Shown here one piece after another: positions 8,673-16,453 of a stretch of DNA of 64,000 bases. The DNA comes from Micromonospora sp. HM5-17. GTDB taxonomy: Bacteria > Actinomycetota > Actinomycetes > Mycobacteriales > Micromonosporaceae. The DNA is taken from positions 248,001-312,000 of the forward strand of contig NZ_RJWA01000007.1 of the NCBI RefSeq assembly GCF_003762835.1, read 5' to 3'. The notes under the pieces are model-generated. The model saw nothing but the letters and a program-made list of their open reading frames with translations. It had not been told where the DNA came from and searched no databases. Both the position numbers and the translations under genes were made by a program. Position 1 is the stretch's first letter. Each line of letters opens with the position of its first letter.

Positions 8673-11600
8673 TCACAGACAACTGTTGTAGTGCCCCTTC
8701 GCGAGGCCGGCCTCGTTCTCGTACCTGTTCCGGCACTCGTTGCCGCCGGTGCGCAGGGCCTCCAGCCCGTACATGATGGCGAAGGAGGCACCGTAGCGCC
8801 GCCACTGCCGGCGATGCACCTTCTCGTGCGCGATCAGGTCCCGGTCGACGTCCCCGTCCTTCGAACGGAACGTGTCGCCGTAGGTGGTGCCGCCGTTGCC
8901 GTACGGGACGATGCCGCCCCAGCAGACCCGCATGCCGTGCTGGGTGCTGCACTGGCCGCCGGTGAGCCGGGTGATCCAGTCCACCCCCTTACCCAGTGAG
9001 TAGGAGGTCACCCGGTTGATGATGAAGTTCAACGGCGAGCCGAACCGCGCCAGGAATCCGATTTCCTTCTGGGCGCCGATCAGTCGGCCATTCCAGATGG
9101 CGCTGAGCAGCAGACGTGCCGCGAGCCGGCTGGCCAGCTGCGACGTCCGGATGAACTGCTCGGCATCCCGCAGCAGCTTGTCGATCCTGTCGCCGAGTTT
9201 GCGCAGGTTCGATGTGTTCTTGCGGTCGGGATCCTTCACCCAGACCCGGATCAGCCGGACCGTCTTGACGATCTCTTTTTGCAGGACCTTGATGTACCGG
9301 ACGATGATCTTCGTGACGTAGAAGAAGACCGGCGCGAACATCGGCATGAGGATCCCGAGCGCGGTCAGGGTGAACACCAGCACCCACATGGTGACCAGCA
9401 CCCGTACCATCCGGGTGACCTTCTTGATCACCGTCCGGTACACCGTCTTGTAGCTGACCACCCGCTTGGTGACGTACGCCCGGCCGTCAGGGTCGGTGAA
9501 GCTGACCGGGCTGTTGTTGGCGTACGCGTAGCCGTGCAGGTGCTGCGGGTCGTCGTAGCTGATCTCCGGGTCCACCGAGATGAACCGTCCGGTCGTCGGG
9601 TCGTACTCCCGGGCGCCGAGGTGGGTCAGGCCGGTGGAGGGGTCGTTGATGCCGCCGACGAAGCCCCGGTCGCCGGCGAGGGCGGGATCGCCCGGTCCCC
9701 GGGTGCCGCCGTACGGATCCCGGCGCTGCCGCGTGACGCTCTGGGTCGACTCGTCGACCGCCAGCTCCGCCGTGCCGTGGTGGTCCGAGACCAGCCAGGT
9801 GACCTTGCCGGTCTGGCCGTTGCGCATCGCCACCACACGGTCGTCGTGGGTGTAGTAGCGCAGGCCGGTGACCCTGCCCGAGGTGTCGAGCTTGAGCTGG
9901 GTCTCCCCGAGGTAGAGCGTGGTGCCCGTCGGGTCACGGCGGATCAGCCGGTCACCCGCCGCGTCGTAGACGTACGAGGTGACCCGGCCGTTCTCGGTCA
10001 CCTTCGCCAGCCGACCCTCCGCGTCCCACTCCAGGGTCTGCTCGACCCCGGCGCGGACCCGGCGGGTCAGGTTACCGGCGTCGTCGTAGTCGTACTCGTC
10101 GACCCGGGTGCCGTCGGGGGTGGCGGTGGTCACCGAGAGCAGCGCGTGCGGCTGGGCCTGACCGGCCGGGTTGTAGGCGTAGGTGCTCGTCGTCCGGGAC
10201 CCGTCCGCGGAGGTCCGGGTCTCGGAAAGCCGGTTGCCCAGCTTGTCGAAGGTCCACGAGTGCCAGTACGGGGCCGGACCGCCCAGCCCGGCGGCCGTGG
10301 GCGCCGCCGCGCAGTCCCCGGAGGCCGGCGTCCACGCCTCGACGAGCCGGCGCAGGTAGTCGTGCCGGAAGCACTGGGTGTCCGCGGCGATCCCGGTCGC
10401 CGGGTCCGGGGTGTCGCTGATCCGGGTCACGTTCCCGCCCGGGTCGTAGGAGTACGCCACGCTGGAGATGAGCTGCGGGCCGGTCTCCCGCCGGGTCTCC
10501 GCGAGCGAGAGCCGGCGCGTGCCGGCCTCGTACCGGAACGAGCGGCGCACCGACTTGCCGCCTGCGGAGAGGGTGATCTCCTCCTCGTCCCCGTACGGCG
10601 AGTAGATGGTCTCGGTGACGTAGCTCGTCGCGCCGGAGAGGGTGGTCGGCATGCCGAGCGCGTTGTAGCCGTACCGCAGCGTCTCCGTCGGCAGCCCGCC
10701 ACCGCCGGGCAGCGTGGCCGTCTCGACCGTGCCGTCCGGGCGGTAGCTGGTGCGGAACGTGTAGGTGCCGGCGAGCGCACCCTCCCGCTCCGGGATGGTG
10801 ACGGTCCGGGAGGTGACCCGGTTGCCCGCGTCGTACCCGGTGATCGCCGTGGTGTACGCGGCACCGTCGACGTACCGCGTCGCGGTGGCCTGGAGACCGG
10901 GGACGGGGGTGCCGTCGACCAGCACGTCGTAGGTCCACTCGGCGAGCTTCGGTCCGGTCGCCGATCCCTGCCGCAGCGCCGTCTTCCGGCCGAGCATGTC
11001 GTACTCGTACCAGAGCGTCACACCGCGGGCGTCGGTCTCGCTGACGAGGTCGTTGCGGTCGTTGTAGGTGTACGTCGTGACACCCTGGTCCGGGTCCTCG
11101 ACGCGGATCTTGCGCCCCCGCGCGTCGTAGTGGAACCGCCAGACGTTGCCGGCGGCGTCGGTGACCGTCTCCGGCTGGCCGTGCCGGTTGTAGGTGTACC
11201 GCGTGGCGTCGTACTCGCCGCTGGTGGTGCTGCCCTTGTACTGGCGCAGTTCCACGAGCCGGCCCTCGACGTCCAGGATCCGGGTCGTCGGGGTCTGCCC
11301 GGCCGGCGGCGTGGTGTGCTGCCGGTCGACCTCGTGGACGTGGCTGGTCCGCCACTTCTCCACCCCGTAGACCAGGAAGATCTCCGCGGTGGGACGGTCG
11401 GCGCCGTCGAAGACGGTCAGGGTCTGGGCGGGGAGCAGCGCATGGTCCGGAACGAACAGGGTGTCACCCGGCGGGGCGTCGTTGTAGTAGGGCCCGCTCT
11501 CCCGCACCTTCAGACCCCGGGAGTCGTACTCGATGTCGGTGATGATCCGGCCGCCGCTCGGCGAGGGCGCCTGGGTCTGACGCAGCCGCATCTTCCCGTC

Positions 11601-14600
11601 CAGGAGCTGGTACTCCGTACGGTAGGAGCCGTCGGACTCCAGCGTGCGGACGGTCACCACGTTCGGCCCGTCGTTGCGGGTCTGGTACTCGTACGTGGCG
11701 TTGGGCGAATCCTTGCCCGGGGTCCGGCCCGGCAGCCAGGTCCGGACGACCCGGCCGAGCGGGTCGTACTCGGCCACGCTGCGCGCGCCGTTCGGCGCGG
11801 TGACCGAGAGCTCGCTGCCCCAGGCCGGCTCCAGTTCCGTCGTGGTGGTCTGGTTGAGGTGGTTGGTCGAGGTGACCCGGGTGGTGGGGCCGGTGGCCGG
11901 GCTGTAGGAGATCGTCTCCCGCGCGCCGAGCGCGTCGATCCGCTCGGTGAGTCGCCCGTGCGCGTCGTACCGGGCCCGCAGCGTGGTCAGGTAGGTCGGG
12001 GCGCCGTTGGACCAGCCGGAGAACTCCTCCCGCCGGGTGAGGATGCCCCGTTCCGGCGGGGCGCCGAGGGTGTCGTTGCCGTCGTAGTAGAACCGCTCGT
12101 CCGAGATGATGTCCTTCTCCGAGGTCGGTTCGCGGTCGCAGTCGCCCACCACCGTGCGCTTCTGGGCGACCACCTCCATGAGCCACGCCGTCGTGTTCCG
12201 CGCGTAGGTGTAGTGGGTGCAGCTGTCGTCGGACGGGTCGGCCAGGTCGCCCAGGTGCAGCTGCGTCAGCAGGGTGCCGTCGTCGTCGTACTCGTGTTCG
12301 GTCGCGGTCTCCCGCCACCGGCCGCCGCTCGTCTCGCCCTGCACCAGCCGCTTCTGCTGCACGTTGTGCGCCGTGGTGGTGCCCCACGGCCGGACCCGGG
12401 TGGCGGTCGCCTCGGACATCCACGGGTCGGTGATGGACCGGGACAGGATAGTGCCGCCGTCGGCGGTGTAGGTGATCTGCTCACGGAGCATGCCCGCGTA
12501 CGGGTTGCTGTCCGGCCACGGCGTCTCGTTCGAGTCGACGACGTCGACCCGCTTGAAGACGCCCTCCTTGGCGGTCTTGTCGCCGTCCATGCCCCGGAAG
12601 TAGACCAGCTCGGTCAGCGACCGGACCTGGCCCGCCGCCCCCTTGCGGATGCGGACCCGCTCGTAGCCCCGCCACTGGCTCCACGTCTTGCGGCTCTCCG
12701 GGACCAGCCCGTCCTCCTCGTCGTGCCGCCAGGCCGGCTTGCCCACGTACTCGACCTCGGAGACCTCCTGGGCAAAGCCGTTGGTCCGATCGCTCTCCAC
12801 GACCTTGGTGACCACGTACTTGTTGAACCAGTCGGTCCGCTCGCTCAACCCCTCCGGCGTCCACCGCACGGGATGGCAGAGCTTGTCGTTGGTGTCCGGC
12901 GCCGGCAGGTTGGACTGGTAGGAGCACTCCGGCTCCGAGTAGGTGACCGTGATCTCGTTGCCGCTCTCGGAACGGATCGTCTCCACCCGCCACCAGTTCA
13001 TCGGCGGGATGAAGTCGTTGCCGTCCACCCGGTTGTTCAGCGGCTTGCCTTCGAATTCCACGTCGGGCAGGTCCTGCCTGCCGTTCACCAGACCGCTGTG
13101 CCGGATCGCATCCAGGAAGAGCCGCGGCTTCGTCCCGTCCCGCGGGTCCGGGAAGGTGTGGACGAACTCCCAGGAGTCCACGTCGCGCGGCCCGTTGCCG
13201 CCCCAGACCTGGGTGGTGACCTTCTTCAGACGCTTCTGCGTCCAGAACGTGGGGGTGAACTTGTTGTTGCAGTTGGTGGTGCTGGTGCACTCCTGGTCCC
13301 AGGGCACGTCCGGCCAGTTGGCCGGCGCCGACCGGGTGCAGGTGGTGTTCGGGATGCAGCGGTCGACGGCCTCGAAATTCACCCGGCCGACCCACGGCGA
13401 GGTGGAGCCGCCGTCGGTGCGCTGGCCGTACTCGATGTGGTCCAGGTAGCCGCCGCGGACGTAGGTGGAGACCTTGCTCGCGGTCAGGTTCCGGGCGTAG
13501 CGGTTCGTCTCCTGCTGGTAGTAGAAGCTGGCGGTGTTGCCGTGCGGGTCGACGACGTAGTCCAGGTTCCACCGCCACGCCTGCTGGCAGTGCGACGCGT
13601 CGAACGACGACGCGTGGCACGGCTCGCCGGCGTGGTTACCGAAGACCGGCACCGTCCACGTGGACAGGGTCTGGGCGTTCGGGTTGATGGGGAGCTTGTT
13701 ACGGCCGAAGTGGTACTGCACGCCGTCCCGGGTGGTGACCACCCAGTACTCGCCGTCGTTGTCGCCGTTGTCGAGGCTGGGGTCCGTACGGCGCTCGATT
13801 CTTGACCCGTCGTCGTTGCGCAGGTGCCAGCGCCCCGTCTCGCTGTTGTACAGCAGCTCGCCGCCGCGGCCGTTCAGGACCAGGGTGACGTTGTCGGTGC
13901 CCCAGCAGAGGTCGCCGGTCTTCCTGGTGTTGTTGGCGCCGTTCTTCATGTCCAACGAGCAGGGCACGTACCGGCGCTCGATGTACCCACCCGGAGTGAA
14001 CTCGAACCCCTCGCCGACCCAGGAGGGCTGGTTGTTGGTCCCGCTGGTACGGCCGTCCACGCTTCCGGAGGAGTAGACCAGCTTCAGCTCCGGCGTCGGC
14101 CCGCCCAGCGACGGCGGCACCGACATCGGGTACTGCCAGGTGAAGTCGCCGGACGAGCCGCCGATCTGCCAGGTCGCCGACGGGGAGAGCGGGCTCTGCC
14201 CGAAGTCGCCGGCGGTGCCGGCGGCGGCCGCCATGACCGCGATCAGCCCGGACTCCGTCCCACCGACCGGCACGTCGCCGTGCAGCCGACCGGAGCCGTT
14301 GTTGTGGGTGGCCACCGGCGTACCCTGGCACTCTGGCGCGGCCGGGGTCTGTGTGGCGCACTCTGGCAGCCGTACCAGCCGCAGCCGGGTCGCCCAGTCG
14401 CCGCCGAACGCGTCCCGGAAGCCCGAGTAGTCCACCTCCAGCGAGATCCGACCCGATCCGGACCGCCCGTCGGCGCGGCGAAGCCGGAGCAGCAGCCCGT
14501 CATCCTTCCGGCCGAACAGCTCCACCTCGACCCGGTCTGGCGGGTCCGCCTCGGCCGTCGCAGCCGCCCCGGGGGTTCCGGCCGGCGCCGCCGGGTCGCC

Positions 14601-14978
14601 GTCCGTCGTGGCGGGCCCGAGGTAGATCGGCAGCGAGCCGGCCTGTTCCCGGGTGGTGGCCGCGCCGGTACCATCCCGTGCCCCGGCCGAGGCCGCCGTG
14701 GTCAGGTCGACGACGGCCCGGCCCGGCGCCGGCCAGGACACCGTCGGGGCCGATCGGACGGCCCACTCCTCGGCCGGGTCCGGGGGCGCCGGGCGGGTTT
14801 CGGCGTTCCGGCCCGGCACCGATTTCTCCGGCGGAGCCGAGGTATTCCAGGCGAAGGCGGTCGCTGCCGCCGCCGGTACGCCACCGAGCAGGGTGGCGAC
14901 CAACGACGCTCCGGTGACCAGCGCCACCGGGCCGGCGAGGCGGGAACGCCGCATCCGGAACCGTGACCGAGTATTCAT
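8673..14978 (-). CDS. Secreted RHS/YD-repeat protein 2 with HExxH metallopeptidase-like tip
   Basis: Encodes 2,101 aa. ATG 14978 has GGGAG about 9 bases upstream and starts an Arg-rich signal peptide ending near PAAAATA. Layout matches RHS protein 1: beta-rich N-terminal domains, SpvB/TcB-like section, YD repeats, RHS core (GAREYDPTTGRF) and DPDG at 1829-1832. The 269-residue tip holds a KTVYRTVIKK stretch, a strongly hydrophobic segment, then a domain with two conserved Cys, HEKVH at 2051-2055, Gln 2058 and a downstream YENEAG. HExxH is the zinc-binding motif of gluzincin-type peptidases; HExxHxxQ is also seen in DUF4157, a family tied to polymorphic toxins and injection systems. The same domain ends RHS protein 3. 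It runs antisense to RHS protein 1 and is followed closely by a secreted small protein. Confidence 0.9.
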   Translation of the reverse strand: MNTRSRFRMRRSRLAGPVALVTGASLVATLLGGVPAAAATAFAWNTSAPPEKSVPGRNAETRPAPPDPAEEWAVRSAPTVSWPAPGRAVVDLTTAASAGARDGTGAATTREQAGSLPIYLGPATTDGDPAAPAGTPGAAATAEADPPDRVEVELFGRKDDGLLLRLRRADGRSGSGRISLEVDYSGFRDAFGGDWATRLRLVRLPECATQTPAAPECQGTPVATHNNGSGRLHGDVPVGGTESGLIAVMAAAAGTAGDFGQSPLSPSATWQIGGSSGDFTWQYPMSVPPSLGGPTPELKLVYSSGSVDGRTSGTNNQPSWVGEGFEFTPGGYIERRYVPCSLDMKNGANNTRKTGDLCWGTDNVTLVLNGRGGELLYNSETGRWHLRNDDGSRIERRTDPSLDNGDNDGEYWVVTTRDGVQYHFGRNKLPINPNAQTLSTWTVPVFGNHAGEPCHASSFDASHCQQAWRWNLDYVVDPHGNTASFYYQQETNRYARNLTASKVSTYVRGGYLDHIEYGQRTDGGSTSPWVGRVNFEAVDRCIPNTTCTRSAPANWPDVPWDQECTSTTNCNNKFTPTFWTQKRLKKVTTQVWGGNGPRDVDSWEFVHTFPDPRDGTKPRLFLDAIRHSGLVNGRQDLPDVEFEGKPLNNRVDGNDFIPPMNWWRVETIRSESGNEITVTYSEPECSYQSNLPAPDTNDKLCHPVRWTPEGLSERTDWFNKYVVTKVVESDRTNGFAQEVSEVEYVGKPAWRHDEEDGLVPESRKTWSQWRGYERVRIRKGAAGQVRSLTELVYFRGMDGDKTAKEGVFKRVDVVDSNETPWPDSNPYAGMLREQITYTADGGTILSRSITDPWMSEATATRVRPWGTTTAHNVQQKRLVQGETSGGRWRETATEHEYDDDGTLLTQLHLGDLADPSDDSCTHYTYARNTTAWLMEVVAQKRTVVGDCDREPTSEKDIISDERFYYDGNDTLGAPPERGILTRREEFSGWSNGAPTYLTTLRARYDAHGRLTERIDALGARETISYSPATGPTTRVTSTNHLNQTTTTELEPAWGSELSVTAPNGARSVAEYDPLGRVVRTWLPGRTPGKDSPNATYEYQTRNDGPNVVTVRTLESDGSYRTEYQLLDGKMRLRQTQAPSPSGGRIITDIEYDSRGLKVRESGPYYNDAPPGDTLFVPDHALLPAQTLTVFDGADRPTAEIFLVYGVEKWRTSHVHEVDRQHTTPPAGQTPTTRILDVEGRLVELRQYKGSTTSGEYDATRYTYNRHGQPETVTDAAGNVWRFHYDARGRKIRVEDPDQGVTTYTYNDRNDLVSETDARGVTLWYEYDMLGRKTALRQGSATGPKLAEWTYDVLVDGTPVPGLQATATRYVDGAAYTTAITGYDAGNRVTSRTVTIPEREGALAGTYTFRTSYRPDGTVETATLPGGGGLPTETLRYGYNALGMPTTLSGATSYVTETIYSPYGDEEEITLSAGGKSVRRSFRYEAGTRRLSLAETRRETGPQLISSVAYSYDPGGNVTRISDTPDPATGIAADTQCFRHDYLRRLVEAWTPASGDCAAAPTAAGLGGPAPYWHSWTFDKLGNRLSETRTSADGSRTTSTYAYNPAGQAQPHALLSVTTATPDGTRVDEYDYDDAGNLTRRVRAGVEQTLEWDAEGRLAKVTENGRVTSYVYDAAGDRLIRRDPTGTTLYLGETQLKLDTSGRVTGLRYYTHDDRVVAMRNGQTGKVTWLVSDHHGTAELAVDESTQSVTRQRRDPYGGTRGPGDPALAGDRGFVGGINDPSTGLTHLGAREYDPTTGRFISVDPEISYDDPQHLHGYAYANNSPVSFTDPDGRAYVTKRVVSYKTVYRTVIKKVTRMVRVLVTMWVLVFTLTALGILMPMFAPVFFYVTKIIVRYIKVLQKEIVKTVRLIRVWVKDPDRKNTSNLRKLGDRIDKLLRDAEQFIRTSQLASRLAARLLLSAIWNGRLIGAQKEIGFLARFGSPLNFIINRVTSYSLGKGVDWITRLTGGQCSTQHGMRVCWGGIVPYGNGGTTYGDTFRSKDGDVDRDLIAHEKVHRRQWRRYGASFAIMYGLEALRTGGNECRNRYENEAGLAKGHYNSCL

Positions 14979-15166
14979 GGCGTGCCACTCCCGGGGTTCG
15001 ACGGCTGGACCGGACCGACCGGCGCGGATCGGGGGTCACACCGTCGAGGGGCGGGACTCCGGCCCCACCCGGGAGGTCCGGCACAGGAGGTACGGACGCG
15101 TGAGATCGCGGACGCGAACGGCTGCCAGTGTGGCGAGTGGCCCGCACATTTTCCGTACACGCGTCG

Positions 15167-15205
15167 CCGTCGTTCCGGGCCCCGCCACCGGGCCCGGAAC
15201 GACGG
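15167..15205. terminator. Hairpin terminator of the 380-aa beta-helix gene
   Basis: Perfect 16-base-pair stem, 15167-15182 with 15190-15205, and a 7-base loop, located 17 bases past the stop of the minus-strand beta-helix gene. It also insulates the RHS protein 2 promoter region (14979-15166), where an AT-richer patch (CATTTTCCGTACA near 15147) may hold the promoter. Confidence 0.85.
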
Positions 15206-15221
15206 TACACCGCCGGAAGCG

Positions 15222-16364
15222 TCAGCTGTTGTAGCCGGTCCGCAGCCGTTGGTCGCCCTCGGGGATCGCGCACGGCGCCCCGCCCGCGTTGGTGAGCCCC
15301 TCCGGGCTGAGCGACCAGGTTGGCAGCTTGCCGGTGTTGGCGTAGTTGCTGCCGAGGGTGTTGCTGAAGAACCGGTTGTGGTACGAGGCGCACTGCCGGT
15401 CCATGTTGTTGGCCACCGCGCAGGCCCGGTCGCAGAACTCACCCCGGTAGTGGGAGTTCCGGCCGGTCCGGTTGAACCGGTTCTCCTCGACCTTGTTGTG
15501 GTTGCTCATGTTCCGGATCTTGACCGGGTCGCCGCTGATGTAGCTGAACGCGTTGCCGACCACGTCGTTCGAGGAGCTGTAGTGCGTGATGTAGACACCG
15601 TGGATCTTGCCGCCGTACGGGCTGGCGTTCTCCACGTTCACGAAGTGGTTCTTCGCGATCCGGTTGTGCGACGAGTTGGTCAGGACGATCGCTCCGTAGC
15701 CGTACGAGCTGCCCCCCGTCCACTTGTTGCCCAGGTACCTGAACACGAGCCCGACCATGGTGTTGCCGTTCAGCCCGGCGCTGCCGGCCACCCGTAGCGG
15801 CGGGTTGTAGCGCTCGTCGCTGACGTCGCGCTCCGAGTCCCCGTAGATCGAGATGCCGCCGGCCGAGTAGTACTCGAGTTGCAGGTAGTAGAAGCGCAGT
15901 CCGGAGGTGCCTCCGCCGTAGAGCGGGTCCGCCGGGTCCCGGGGTAGCCGGGGCTGGAGCCAGTAGCCCGGCGGGTAGCTGCCGTCGGCGTTACGTCGGT
16001 TTCGGAAGATGGGCCGGCCCGCGATGCCGTCGACCCCCTCGCCGTACTCGTAGTCGATCGGCAGGAACGTGATGGTGTGCCCGGGAACGTAGAACCGCCA
16101 GTCGTGCATCGGCGGCGCCTGGTACGTCCCCTGCCTGATCCGGACCTCCACGTCCACCGTGGGCCGGGCCGCGACCAGCACCTGCTGAACCCGGACCAGG
16201 GTGGCCACCGGTCGGTCCGGGCTCAGCCCGTCGTTGGCGTCGGAACCGTTCGCCGCCATGTACACGGTGAACACGTCGGCGGCCGCCGCCGGCACCGCCG
16301 GCAGGACCGCGGCGAGACAGCCGGCCAGGGCGGTCGCGGCGAGCGCGCGAAGTCTGGTTCTCAT
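15222..16364 (-). CDS. Secreted right-handed parallel beta-helix protein
   Basis: Encodes 380 aa. ATG 16364 is preceded by AAGGAGCG. A clear signal peptide ends near VPAAAADVF, followed by the opening strand VYMAANGSDANDGLSPDRP, typical of secreted beta-helix proteins of the pectate-lyase fold. The body has repeated Asn-rich turns (NxFxxV, NKVEENRFNRT, NDVVGNAFSYIS) that form the helix ladder, and a Cys-containing loop late in the protein. Such proteins are polysaccharide lyases or hydrolases acting on pectin-like polymers, but I cannot identify the catalytic residues or substrate. A separate hairpin follows, and another hairpin lies just upstream, so it is likely a single-gene transcript. 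Confidence 0.8.
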   Translation of the reverse strand: MRTRLRALAATALAGCLAAVLPAVPAAAADVFTVYMAANGSDANDGLSPDRPVATLVRVQQVLVAARPTVDVEVRIRQGTYQAPPMHDWRFYVPGHTITFLPIDYEYGEGVDGIAGRPIFRNRRNADGSYPPGYWLQPRLPRDPADPLYGGGTSGLRFYYLQLEYYSAGGISIYGDSERDVSDERYNPPLRVAGSAGLNGNTMVGLVFRYLGNKWTGGSSYGYGAIVLTNSSHNRIAKNHFVNVENASPYGGKIHGVYITHYSSSNDVVGNAFSYISGDPVKIRNMSNHNKVEENRFNRTGRNSHYRGEFCDRACAVANNMDRQCASYHNRFFSNTLGSNYANTGKLPTWSLSPEGLTNAGGAPCAIPEGDQRLRTGYNS

Positions 16365-16378
16365 GTCGCTCCTTGTCG

Positions 16379-16410
16379 GTGAGGGCGGGCGGTGTCCCGC
16401 CCGCCCTCAC
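16379..16410. terminator. Hairpin terminator of the 696-aa beta-helix gene
   Basis: Perfect 14-base-pair stem, 16379-16392 with 16397-16410, and a TGTC loop. It sits between the two minus-strand beta-helix genes, 44 bases past the stop of the upstream one and only 15 bases before the start codon of the next. The next gene therefore must start from a very short leader or rely on read-through. Confidence 0.8.
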
Positions 16411-16453
16411 GTTCGTCAGCCGCCGCCGGCCGCGGTGGACCGGTCGGTCGCGG

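Noticed and set aside
9279-13805. 1,508-codon open frame antisense to RHS protein 2
   Set aside because: Its product is Arg/Val/Gly/Pro-rich with no domain and mirrors the YD-repeat coding strand, a usual by-product of high third-position GC.
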